A stretch of DNA of 64,000 nucleotides from Rhizobium terrae (GTDB lineage: Bacteria > Pseudomonadota > Alphaproteobacteria > Rhizobiales > Rhizobiaceae): positions 62,001 through 126,000 of the forward strand of contig NZ_QJKM01000003.1 in assembly GCF_003425685.1 (NCBI RefSeq), written 5' to 3'. A program made the position numbers and the translations under genes. The notes below the pieces were generated by a model. That model searched no databases, was not told the origin of the DNA, and worked only from the letters and a program-made list of their open reading frames with translations. Of the stretch, positions 1 to 9,500 are shown piece after piece (positions within the stretch are counted from its first letter, which is position 1; every line of letters begins with the position of its first letter).

Positions 1-1194
1 GACGAATTCCGGCTCGCGGATGAAGACCGACAGCATGCCGACCGCCGAGATCATCACGTCGTCGGTGGTGATTTCCTTGGCGCGCTTGTTCTGGGTCAGC
101 TCCGCATAGTTCTTGAGACCCTTGGTGAGCGCGATGCGGAGACCCGCTTCGTGCGTGCCGCCTTCGGGCGTCGGGATGGTATTGCAATAGGAATGAAGCT
201 GCGGATCGCCACCATACCAGGTGATCGCCCATTCCATCGCGCCATGGCCGCTGGTCTTTTCGGTGCGGCCCGAAAAAATCTCGCGGGTGACGGTGAATTC
301 TTTGCCCAAGGTGGCGCCGAGATAATCCTTCAGCCCGCCTGGGAAATGGAAAACCGCCTTTTCCGGAATGTCGCCGCCGGCGGGCACGACACCCGGATCG
401 CAGCTCCAGCGGATTTCGACGCCGCCGAAGAGGTAGGCCTTCGAGCGCGACATGCGGAAAATGCGGCCGGCATCGAATTTCGCGTGCTCGCCAAAGATCT
501 GCGGGTCCGGATGGAAGCGGGTGCGGGTGCCGCGACGATTGTGGACGTCGCCCAGCTCCTCAAGGCCGCCTTGCGGCACGCCGCGCGAAAACCGCTGGCG
601 ATAGAGCTTACGGTTTCTTGCAACCTCGACTTCCAGCACATCCGACAGCGCGTTGACGACGGAAACGCCGACGCCGTGCAAGCCGCCGGATGTTTCGTAT
701 GCCTTGCCGTCGAACTTTCCGCCGGCATGCAGCTTGGTCATGATGACTTCGAGGGTGGACTTGCCCGGCACCTGCGGATGATTTTCGACCGGGATGCCGC
801 GGCCGTTGTCGGTGACGGTCAGAAAACCTTCGGCGTCCAGATGCACCTCGATGAAATTCGCGTGTCCCGCGACCGCTTCGTCCATCGAGTTGTCGATGAC
901 TTCGGCGAAGAGGTGATGCAGGGCCTTTTCGTCGGTGCCGCCGATATACATGCCCGGACGCATGCGCACCGGCTCGAGTCCTTCGAGCACGCGGATCGAG
1001 GAGGCGCCGTAGTCGTCTCCGGTCGGTTGCGTGGAGGCGGGACGGGGCGTCGAAGGTTCTGCCTTGACAGCAGGCGCAGGCTCAACGGCGACGGGCTTTG
1101 CCGCTATCGGCATGTCGGCGAAAAGGTCGTTATTGTCATCCATCGGCTGCGTCGGTACTACCTGTCGGGGCGCGGAAGAAGAAGCCATACCCAT
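1..1194 (-). CDS. parE: DNA topoisomerase IV subunit B (3' end outside window)
   Basis: This is the ATPase subunit of topoisomerase IV, which decatenates daughter chromosomes together with ParC. The first ~397 codons are present and the frame runs off the left edge of the window. After a ~45-residue low-complexity N-terminal extension come the GHKL ATPase motifs: VIDNSMDEA (Mg/ATP-binding Asn), DNGRGIPVE and GLHGVG, then the transducer domain. GyrB is the alternative, but the N-terminal extension and the presence of gyrA alone elsewhere in the window favour ParE. Two in-frame ATG codons lie at 1194 (MGMASSS) and 1188, and the longer is taken. It is transcribed away from the hydrolase at 1339. 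Confidence 0.88.
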   Translation of the reverse strand, partial: MGMASSSAPRQVVPTQPMDDNNDLFADMPIAAKPVAVEPAPAVKAEPSTPRPASTQPTGDDYGASSIRVLEGLEPVRMRPGMYIGGTDEKALHHLFAEVIDNSMDEAVAGHANFIEVHLDAEGFLTVTDNGRGIPVENHPQVPGKSTLEVIMTKLHAGGKFDGKAYETSGGLHGVGVSVVNALSDVLEVEVARNRKLYRQRFSRGVPQGGLEELGDVHNRRGTRTRFHPDPQIFGEHAKFDAGRIFRMSRSKAYLFGGVEIRWSCDPGVVPAGGDIPEKAVFHFPGGLKDYLGATLGKEFTVTREIFSGRTEKTSGHGAMEWAITWYGGDPQLHSYCNTIPTPEGGTHEAGLRIALTKGLKNYAELTQNKRAKEITTDDVMISAVGMLSVFIREPEFV

Positions 1195-1338
1195 CTCGTG
1201 CTGTTTCGAATCACTCGCGATTCTGCCAGAAAGCCGGCTTTTTCGCGATGCCGCAAGGAAACGGTCGTTTTCGAGAAATGCGTTGGGCGGCCTTGAATGG
1301 CAAGGCGGCCGACGCGCACTAAGCAGGTGAAGCCCGGC

Positions 1339-2226
1339 ATGTCCACAATTCATTTCATTTTCGGCACGGTTCTTGCGGCGTTTTTGGCCCTTTCGGCGGC
1401 CTCTGCCGGCGCTCAGCAAGGACCGGTCAAGCCATTCAAGGACGAGTTGTTCTCGAAGATGCCGGTGATTCAGACTGGCGACGACGGCGCCTACGAGGTG
1501 ATCGACTACAAGGAACTGCGCGATATCAACGAACGCGACCGCGAACCGGAACGGCGCGTCAAGGACGCCTATATCGATACCGGAGTGCGCGCCTATCAGG
1601 AAAACGAAACGCTCGCCGTCGGCAGCCGGCGCATGGATGTCACCAGGGTGGGACGCGCAAAAAACCAGGCCTTCAGCGTGATCTTCATCCACGGGCGGGG
1701 GGGCGACCGGCGTCTCGGCGCCAACGACTACACGTTCGGTGGCAACTTCAACCGGCTGAAAAACCTCGCCATCGGCAATGGCGGCACATATTATGCGCCA
1801 AGCGTCAGATCTTTCGATGAGACGGGCGTCGCGGATATCGCCGCCCTGATCCGCTACATTTTCGAACAGTCCTCGGGGCGGCCGGTCATCCTTACCTGCG
1901 CCTCGATGGGCGGTATCGTCTGCCACCACATCAGCCGGGACAAGGAAACGATACGCTATCTCGCCGGCATGGCGCTCCTGGGAGGCCCGCCCGATCCCGG
2001 ACTGCCGACGACGCCGTTCGTCAAGCTCAGGCTGCCGATTTATTTCGCGCATGGCAGCGCCGACAGCGTCTACAAGTCCACGGACCAGATCGACATCTAC
2101 CGGAAATTGCAGAAGGTCGGATATCCCGTCCGATTCACCCTGTTCGAGACCGGCGGCCATGGAACCCCGATCCGCATGGTCGACTGGCGAAAAGTGCTCA
2201 ATTTCGTGCTTGCTGCCAAAAGATAG
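1339..2226 (+). CDS. Exported alpha/beta hydrolase
   Basis: The predicted product is a secreted alpha/beta-hydrolase-fold protein of 295 residues. The N-terminus is a signal peptide (hydrophobic stretch FGTVLAAFLALSAASAGA, cleavage expected near AGA/QQ). The oxyanion-hole type motif FIHGRGG is followed by a nucleophile elbow CASMGG, in which the first Gly of the usual GxSxG is Cys. Further on, AHGSADSVY and ETGGHGT supply the likely catalytic Asp and His. The substrate cannot be told from sequence. An upstream in-frame start at 1297 exists, but 1339 has an AGGTGA ribosome-binding site about 9 bases ahead and starts directly at the signal peptide. It is divergent from parE, and tpiA follows after 246 bases in which I see no gene. 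Confidence 0.75.
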   Translation: MSTIHFIFGTVLAAFLALSAASAGAQQGPVKPFKDELFSKMPVIQTGDDGAYEVIDYKELRDINERDREPERRVKDAYIDTGVRAYQENETLAVGSRRMDVTRVGRAKNQAFSVIFIHGRGGDRRLGANDYTFGGNFNRLKNLAIGNGGTYYAPSVRSFDETGVADIAALIRYIFEQSSGRPVILTCASMGGIVCHHISRDKETIRYLAGMALLGGPPDPGLPTTPFVKLRLPIYFAHGSADSVYKSTDQIDIYRKLQKVGYPVRFTLFETGGHGTPIRMVDWRKVLNFVLAAKR

Positions 2227-2472
2227 GGCCGATAACGCTGCTCCGGCGGTCTCCACCACCTCTAAACGATTGAATCCCGGGATAGGCGGTCGGAACGACC
2301 AATTGCTCCCCCTCAGTCGTATCTCATGGAATGGAGCGTTGGAAGCAAAGTCTTGAAACAAGGCCGTTTTTCAGCATAGGAATGGATATGGAACACGTCG
2401 GAGGGCGAAGTTTCGCACGTGGAAGTTGCGACTCCTGACTGGAGCCGGACGATGGAGAGGAAAAGACTGCAG

Positions 2473-3243
2473 ATGACGCCTGATGTGCGCCCGCTCGTTG
2501 CCGGAAACTGGAAGATGAACGGCACCCGCGAATGCCTGACCGAAATCAAGGCCATGGCCGAAGGCGTTCAGGGCGCTTTGTCCGAAAAGGTCGAGACACT
2601 GATCTGCCCGCCGGCGACGCTCATCTATGTGGCGACGGCGCTCGCGACCGACAGCCCGCTGCAGATCGGTGGACAGGATTGCCACCAGAAGGCTTCGGGC
2701 GCCCATACCGGCGACATTTCCGCCGAGATGATTGCGGACTGTTTCGGCACCTATGTGATCGTCGGCCATTCCGAACGCCGCACCGACCATGGGGAGACCG
2801 ATCATATCGTCCGCGACAAGGCGGCGGCGGCGCATGACGCCGGCCTGACCGCGATCGTCTGCATCGGCGAAACGGCCGACCAGCGCGATGCCTACGAAAC
2901 GCTCGACGTGCTGAAACGGCAGATCTTCGGCTCGCTGCCCCCTGGCGCGACAGCGGAGAACACGGTGATCGCCTACGAACCGGTTTGGGCGATCGGGACG
3001 GGACTTACTCCGACCGCGACCGATATCGCCGTCGCGCACTCCTTCATGCGCGCGGAACTGGTCGAATTCTTCGGCGACGAGGGGAGGCGGATGCGCATTC
3101 TTTACGGCGGATCCGTGAAGCCCGCCAATGCCGCGGAACTGATGGCGATCGATAATGTCGACGGTGCGTTGATCGGCGGTGCGAGCTTGAAAGCGAAGGA
3201 CTTCCTCGCCATCTACGGGGTCTATGAAGGGCTGACGGCCTAA
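2473..3243 (+). CDS. tpiA: Triosephosphate isomerase
   Basis: Interconverts dihydroxyacetone phosphate and glyceraldehyde 3-phosphate in glycolysis and gluconeogenesis. At 256 residues it has the usual length. The substrate-binding NWKMNG (Asn, Lys) is near residue 10, the catalytic His is in VIVGHSERR, the catalytic Glu is in [11 protein letters not shown] (start of the flexible loop), and the phosphate-binding GGSVKP is near the C-terminus. The start at 2473 follows a GGAGAGG element and matches the family N-terminus; an ATG at 2452 would add seven residues. It heads the plus-strand group tpiA-secG-pyrG. Confidence 0.96.
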   Translation: MTPDVRPLVAGNWKMNGTRECLTEIKAMAEGVQGALSEKVETLICPPATLIYVATALATDSPLQIGGQDCHQKASGAHTGDISAEMIADCFGTYVIVGHSERRTDHGETDHIVRDKAAAAHDAGLTAIVCIGETADQRDAYETLDVLKRQIFGSLPPGATAENTVIAYEPVWAIGTGLTPTATDIAVAHSFMRAELVEFFGDEGRRMRILYGGSVKPANAAELMAIDNVDGALIGGASLKAKDFLAIYGVYEGLTA

Positions 3244-3335
3244 AGCTTCCATAAGGGCTTGGAATGCGCGCAGCTCTCATGTAAAGAGCCGCCAACCTCT
3301 TATTGTGCCTCCCGTCCGGAGGCGTGGATTTTGAT

Positions 3336-3791
3336 ATGCAGACCGTTCTGATCGTCATTCATCTCATGATCGTGCTGGTACTCGTCGGCGTCGTGCTGAT
3401 CCAGCGTTCCGAAGGCGGCGGGCTCGGCATCGGCGGCGGCTCCGGCTTCATGTCGGCGCGCGGCACGGCCAACGCGCTGACCCGTACGACGGCGATCCTT
3501 GCCACGCTGTTCTTCATCACCTCGCTCGCGCTCGGTGTTCTGGCGCGTTACGAATCGCGTCCGAGCGACATCCTGAACCGCATTCCCCAGGGCCAGCAGG
3601 GCACGGGCGGCGGCATTCTCGACCAGCTCGGTCCGGCAACTCCGCCGGCTCCGTCGCAGTCCGACAACGGCGTGCCGACCGGTTCGGGCGCGGCTGCTCC
3701 GGCACCGGCCGCCCCGGCAACGGGCGCAGCTCCCGCAGCCCCAGCGCCTGCCGCTCCGGCAGCGCCCTCGGGTGTACCGACCGGTCAGTAA
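3336..3791 (+). CDS. secG: Preprotein translocase subunit SecG
   Basis: This is the small membrane subunit of the SecYEG translocon. The 151 residues contain two transmembrane helices (about residues 3-20 and 50-70) joined by a Gly-rich cytoplasmic loop with the conserved EGGGLG and SARG. A long Pro/Ala/Gly-rich C-terminal tail from about residue 85, typical of alphaproteobacterial SecG, accounts for the length relative to the ~110-residue E. coli protein. GGAGG lies about 13 bases before the start. It sits between tpiA and pyrG and is followed by a strong hairpin terminator. Confidence 0.92.
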   Translation: MQTVLIVIHLMIVLVLVGVVLIQRSEGGGLGIGGGSGFMSARGTANALTRTTAILATLFFITSLALGVLARYESRPSDILNRIPQGQQGTGGGILDQLGPATPPAPSQSDNGVPTGSGAAAPAPAAPATGAAPAAPAPAAPAAPSGVPTGQ

Positions 3792-5555
<1,764 letters not shown>

Positions 5556-5570
5556 GGAAATCCGACAAAA

Positions 5571-5597
5571 AGCAGGGCCCGCGCCCTGCTCTTTTCC
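5571..5597 (+). terminator. Rho-independent terminator after pyrG
   Basis: The stem AGCAGGGC/GCCCTGCT with a 4-base loop is followed by CTTTTCC, 16 bases downstream of the pyrG stop codon. Confidence 0.75.
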
Positions 5598-5690
5598 ATC
5601 AGGCCGAAGGGCCGGTTTTCCGCACTGGCGGTACTGCCGCGATATCCCATATGCTCGCCGGCATTGCTCATTTCATTTCAGCGGTGCGAC

Positions 5691-6461
5691 ATGACGATTT
5701 TCGACAGATTTTCTCTCAAGGGGCGTGTGGCGCTCGTCACCGGCAGCGGGCGTGGGTTAGGGCTGCAGATGGCGAAGGCCCTGGCGGAGGCCGGCGCGCA
5801 TGTCGTGCTTAGCGGCCGCTCGATCGATATGCTCGAACAGGCAGCAGCCGCGATCACCGGGGCAGGCGGGGCGGCGAGCGCAGTCGCCTTCGATGTCGCC
5901 GATCTCGATACCGGCCGCGAAGTCATTGCGAAGATTCGCGCGGATCACGGCCGGCTGGATATCCTGATCAACAATGTGGGCGCCCGTGACAGGCGTGCGT
6001 TTGCGGCATTCAGCGACGCCGAAATCCTTCAGTTGATCCAGACCGACCTGCTCTCGGCAATCGGACTGTCCCGCAGTGCGGCCGAAATCATGAAGGCGCA
6101 GGGCCATGGCCGCCTCATCTCGATCACCTCGATCATCGGCAGCATGGCGCGTCTCGGGGACGCCATCTATCCGATCGCAAAACAGGGCCTGACCGGTCTG
6201 GTCCGAAGCCTTGCGGCCGAATACGGCCCGTTCGGCGTGACGAGCAATGCGATCGCGCCCGGAATGTTCGCCACCGAAACCAATGCGGCGATCTCCGAAA
6301 GCCCCGAGATGATCGCGTTCATGCGCCAGCGCGTGCCGCTGCAGCGGTGGGGCAGGCCCGAAGAGATCGCCGGCGCCGCGCTGTTTCTGGCAAGCGACGC
6401 CGGTTCCTTCGTCAACGGTCATGTGCTGACCGTTGACGGCGGCATGTCCATACAGATGTGA
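5691..6461 (+). CDS. SDR family NAD(P)-dependent oxidoreductase
   Basis: A classical short-chain dehydrogenase/reductase of 256 residues with a Rossmann fold. The cofactor motif TGSGRGLG is near residue 17, NNVG replaces NNAG near 92, the catalytic Ser lies in ITSIIGS, the Tyr/Lys pair is YPIAK, and the C-terminal VNGHVLTVDGG is typical of gluconate 5-dehydrogenase/FabG-like members. The substrate cannot be deduced. The gene converges on the citrate-synthase-like gene, with only 7 bases between the two stop codons. Confidence 0.85.
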   Translation: MTIFDRFSLKGRVALVTGSGRGLGLQMAKALAEAGAHVVLSGRSIDMLEQAAAAITGAGGAASAVAFDVADLDTGREVIAKIRADHGRLDILINNVGARDRRAFAAFSDAEILQLIQTDLLSAIGLSRSAAEIMKAQGHGRLISITSIIGSMARLGDAIYPIAKQGLTGLVRSLAAEYGPFGVTSNAIAPGMFATETNAAISESPEMIAFMRQRVPLQRWGRPEEIAGAALFLASDAGSFVNGHVLTVDGGMSIQM

Positions 6462-6468
6462 CTGCGGA

Positions 6469-7557
6469 TCACGCCGCCCGCGGCAGCGGGCCGACATAAA
6501 CCGAGCGCGGGCGGATCAGCCGGCCCTCCAGCGCCTGCTCGCGGGCATGGGCGATCCAGCCGATCGTGCGGCCGATCGCAAAGACGCCGGTAAAGGCTTC
6601 GCGAGGGAATTTCAGGGCATCGAGCAGCAGCGCGGTGTAGAACTCGACATTGACGTCGAGTGGCCGGCCGGGCTTGCGCTCCTTCAGGATAACAAGAGCC
6701 GCCTCCTCGACCGCTTCGGAGAGACGGATGCGGTCAAGGTCCACCTGTCCCGTACCGACGAGCGGCTCCAGAGCCTGTTTCAGCGCATCGGCGCGAGGAT
6801 CGCGAACCCGGTAGATGCGGTGGCCGAATCCCATCAACCGTTCACCGCGGTCGAGCGCTTCGGCAAGCCAGGGCCTGGCATTGTCTTTCGTGCCGATCGT
6901 ATCGAGCATGTCGAGCACTGGACCCGGCGCGCCGCCATGCAGCGGCCCCTTTAACGCGCTGATGGCGGCGAGCACGGACGAGGTCAGGCCCGCCTTGGTG
7001 GAGGCGATGACGCGCGAGGCGAAAGTCGAGGCGTTGAGGCCGTGGTCGCAGATCGTCACCAGATAGGCATCGAGGGCCGCCACCTGTTCGCGGGACGGCA
7101 GGGCGGCGGTCAGCATGGCGAGAATATCGGCCGACTGGGGGAGCGAGGGGTTCGGCGCGACCGGTGTCTCGCCTTTGCCGAGCCTCAGCAGGGCCGGCAG
7201 GAAGACGGCGGGTGCGGCGGCAAGACGCAATGCGGTATCGAAATCCTCCCCATCCGGCAGGCGGGCGACGAGGGCGCGCACGGCATCCACCGGCGGCATC
7301 TTCCCGAGGGCTTCGTCTGCCGTCCGAACATGCGCAAAGACCTCGGTGCGCGCCCGGCCGAGGCGCGCGCCCAGTTCCCCGGCGGCGACCGGCTGCTCGA
7401 AGAAGCCGTCGAGCAGCAATGCGGCGGCATCCTCATAGGTCGCCGTCTCGACGAGGTGGTCCAGGGATATGCCGCGGATGATCAGCCGGCCGGCCTCCCC
7501 ATCCACATCCGACAGCCGGGTTTCGGCGGCGATGACGTCTTCCAATCCGTTTTTCAT
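6469..7557 (-). CDS. Citrate synthase family protein (without HTH)
   Basis: A 362-residue citrate-synthase-fold enzyme, shorter than housekeeping GltA (~430). The two catalytic His positions are present in GPLHGGAP and GFGHRIYRVRDPRA. The acid position of the usual NVDFY reads NVEFY, so Glu replaces Asp, which is seen in other members of this subfamily. The start is supported by AGGAGA about 7 bases ahead. It is divergent from a second citrate-synthase-family gene that carries a DNA-binding domain, with a 58-base gap. The two may form one enzyme or be co-regulated. Citrate versus 2-methylcitrate synthase activity cannot be decided from sequence. Confidence 0.85.
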   Translation of the reverse strand: MKNGLEDVIAAETRLSDVDGEAGRLIIRGISLDHLVETATYEDAAALLLDGFFEQPVAAGELGARLGRARTEVFAHVRTADEALGKMPPVDAVRALVARLPDGEDFDTALRLAAAPAVFLPALLRLGKGETPVAPNPSLPQSADILAMLTAALPSREQVAALDAYLVTICDHGLNASTFASRVIASTKAGLTSSVLAAISALKGPLHGGAPGPVLDMLDTIGTKDNARPWLAEALDRGERLMGFGHRIYRVRDPRADALKQALEPLVGTGQVDLDRIRLSEAVEEAALVILKERKPGRPLDVNVEFYTALLLDALKFPREAFTGVFAIGRTIGWIAHAREQALEGRLIRPRSVYVGPLPRAA

Positions 7558-7599
7558 GGGTGTTTCTCCTTTACGGCAAGGATGATCGGGTCTAGGTGT

Positions 7600-7630
7600 A
7601 TTGACGTCAATCTTGATGAAATCGATCAAT
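7600..7630. promoter_or_regulatory. Palindromic operator candidate in divergent citrate synthase promoter
   Basis: A perfect 12-bp palindrome ATTGACGTCAAT (7600-7611) is followed at once by a second inverted repeat TTGAT-N7-ATCAA (7613-7629). Both lie in the short space between the two divergent citrate-synthase-family genes and overlap the possible start codons of the plus-strand one. This is a likely regulator-binding region; binding of the neighbouring HTH-containing protein is inference. Confidence 0.45.
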
Positions 7631-8779
7631 ATGAACGCATTGTGGCTGACGGCCGAGGAGGCGCTCTCACTGCTCGGGACCAAAGCCCAGACGCTCTATG
7701 CCAATGTAAGCCGCGGCCGCATCCGCGCAAAACCGGACCCGGCCGATCCGCGTCGCAGCCTCTATCAGGCCGACGACGTGAAGCGGCTTGCCAAGCGCAA
7801 TGCGGGACGGCGGCAATCGGCAGCGGTGGCGGCCGATGCGATCCGCTGGGGCGATCCCGTCATGCCGACGGCGATCTCCTCGATTTCCAACGAACGGCTG
7901 TTGTATCGCGGCCGTGATGCAGTCGAACTCGCCGGGTATGCCACGCTGGAACAGGTCGCAGCGCTTCTCTGGGATGCCGAGACGGTTGAGATCCAGCCGG
8001 GCGGTGCGGACCAAGGGCCGAACTCGCGGATGAGGGCGGCGTTCGCGGGACTGGCGGCCCGGGTGATGAACGACCTGCCGGCGCTGCGGCGAAAAACTTT
8101 TGTATTGCGGGCGGAGGCGGCGGATGTGTTGTCGACGGCAGCGCAGGCGCTCGCGCCGTTTGGCGAGCCGTTGCCGCTGCACGAGAGGCTGGCATTCGGC
8201 TGGCGAAGGCCGGATGCTGCCGAACCGATCCGCAGGGCGCTGGTGCTGGCGGCCGAGCATGAGCTCAACGTCTCCGCCTTTGCGGCAAGGGTGACGGCAT
8301 CGTCGGGGGCCGCGCTTTCCGCCGCCGCGCTTTCCGGTCTTGCGACGCTCACCGGCCCGCGGCATGGCGGCGCCTGGATCAGCGTGACCGCGCTGGCGGA
8401 AAAGGCGGCTTCCGTCGGAGTGCGCGAGGCGATCCGCGGCATGCTGTCGACGGAAGGCGTCGTCAGGGCATTCGGGCATCGGCTCTACCCGCACGGAGAC
8501 CCGCGCGCCAAGGCGCTGATGGAAAGCTTCGACTCGCCGCCGCTTTATGGCCTGCTTGCCGAGGCCGGAGAGGAACTGCTCGGGGAGCCGATCAACATCG
8601 ATTTTGCCCTGGGGGCGATGGCCGCCGGTTTCGACCTGCCGGACGACGCGCCGCTCGTCATCTTCGCGCTATCGCGCACCGCCGGCTGGCTGGCGCATGC
8701 GATGGAACAGGTCGAGAGCGGCCACCTGATCCGGCCCCGCGCGCGTTACGCTGGTCCCGACGCAGATGCCGGCCCATAA
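7616..8779 (+). CDS. Citrate synthase family protein with N-terminal helix-turn-helix domain
   Basis: About 387 residues. The first ~60 (WLTAEEALSLLGTKAQTLY, SRGRIRAKPDP, LYQADDVKRLAKR) form a MerR/excisionase-type helix-turn-helix. The rest is a citrate-synthase core with catalytic His in GPRHGGAW and AFGHRLYPHGDPRA and the acid in INIDFA. The fusion of a DNA-binding domain to a citrate synthase fold suggests an enzyme-regulator or autoregulator. The start is uncertain: ATG at 7616 or 7631, neither with a clear Shine-Dalgarno sequence. The divergent partner at 6469-7557 is a paralogue without the HTH. Confidence 0.83.
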   Translation: MKSINMNALWLTAEEALSLLGTKAQTLYANVSRGRIRAKPDPADPRRSLYQADDVKRLAKRNAGRRQSAAVAADAIRWGDPVMPTAISSISNERLLYRGRDAVELAGYATLEQVAALLWDAETVEIQPGGADQGPNSRMRAAFAGLAARVMNDLPALRRKTFVLRAEAADVLSTAAQALAPFGEPLPLHERLAFGWRRPDAAEPIRRALVLAAEHELNVSAFAARVTASSGAALSAAALSGLATLTGPRHGGAWISVTALAEKAASVGVREAIRGMLSTEGVVRAFGHRLYPHGDPRAKALMESFDSPPLYGLLAEAGEELLGEPINIDFALGAMAAGFDLPDDAPLVIFALSRTAGWLAHAMEQVESGHLIRPRARYAGPDADAGP

Positions 8780-8812
8780 GTCCTGCAAAAGCGCGGACCA
8801 CGGGCCGGAAAA

Positions 8813-8827
8813 CATGACACTGTCATG
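8813..8827. promoter_or_regulatory. 15-bp palindrome upstream of VOC gene
   Basis: CATGACA-C-TGTCATG is a perfect 7-bp inverted repeat around one base, 43 bases upstream of the VOC-family start. It is a plausible operator or promoter element; no cognate regulator is evident nearby. Confidence 0.35.
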
Positions 8828-8870
8828 AATATTCCCCTATCCTGAACTGGGAATCAGGTGGGCCAGGGCA

Positions 8871-9296
8871 ATGATGGGCAAAGACTTCAGCTTGACTTTA
8901 AGCCTCTTCGTGGCACAGGGGCTGGAGCGCCGGACGGCGGATTTCTATACGGCGGTGTTCGGCGCGGTCGAGACCAACTGTTATGAAATGCTGCGGCTGA
9001 CGATGATCGAGATGCAGATCGGTCCGATGGGGATCGTCATCTGCGGGTCAGATCCCGTCCGCGAGGCGGCGCCCTCCTATGTCGGGCCGTTCCACCCGAA
9101 AGCGCCGGGAACCGTGAGCAGCATTTTTCAGCTCACGGTGCCGGATGTCCGATCACTGGTGAAAGCGGCGCTGGAAGCAGGCGGGACCATGCGCGACAAG
9201 CTGCAGCTCGACATGCAGGACCGGCTCGTCGCCTCGATCTTCGATCCGGCCGGCCATGTCTGGGTGCTGATCGAACGCGGCGAGGACGGCGAATAA
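8871..9296 (+). CDS. VOC (glyoxalase/bleomycin resistance) superfamily protein
   Basis: A 141-residue single-module vicinal-oxygen-chelate fold protein of the PhnB/3-demethylubiquinone-methyltransferase-like type. The features are LSLFVAQGLERRTADFYTAV at the start, FQLTVPDVRSLVKAALEAG for the second beta-alpha unit, and the C-terminal SIFDPAGHVWVLIER. Clear metal ligands are not obvious and the activity is unknown. ATG codons at 8871 and 8874 are equivalent. It is monocistronic, with a short palindrome ahead of it. Confidence 0.75.
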   Translation: MMGKDFSLTLSLFVAQGLERRTADFYTAVFGAVETNCYEMLRLTMIEMQIGPMGIVICGSDPVREAAPSYVGPFHPKAPGTVSSIFQLTVPDVRSLVKAALEAGGTMRDKLQLDMQDRLVASIFDPAGHVWVLIERGEDGE

Positions 9297-9324
9297 CGCC
9301 GCCTCCAGCCCTGCATTCCCGGAA

Positions 9325-9498
9325 CTACGAACGGCCGGCCTTCAGCACATTCGTCCACCAGACCAGATCGTCGAGCATGACATTGGCCTGCTGCGCCAGC
9401 GCTTCGAAATCGGCAAGCGTCTTTTCCCCTGAAGCACGGCGGCGAACTGGTCGCGCGAAATGTGGCTTGGACGCTCCTCGGCGACGAAGTCGATAGGT
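9325..9498 (-). pseudogene. Decayed C-terminal fragment of an unidentified gene
   Basis: Directly after the photolyase stop, the same strand encodes SPIDFVAEERPSHISRDQF and then, after a frame change at about 9430, KTLADFEALAQQANVML, DDLVWWTNVLKAGRS and a stop. One missing base in a GGGGAAAA run would join the two frames. The coding quality and the clean C-terminus suggest the remnant of a real gene whose 5' part has been lost. The DDLVWW tail resembles the end of some NADPH-dependent FMN reductase family proteins, but I am not sure of the family. It could also be a sequencing artefact within a small gene. Confidence 0.45.
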
Positions 9499-9500
9499 GA

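Noticed and set aside
151..1296. 381-codon plus-strand frame
   Set aside because: It lies opposite parE, whose minus-strand translation carries unmistakable GHKL motifs; the plus frame is low-complexity Ala/Arg-rich shadow.
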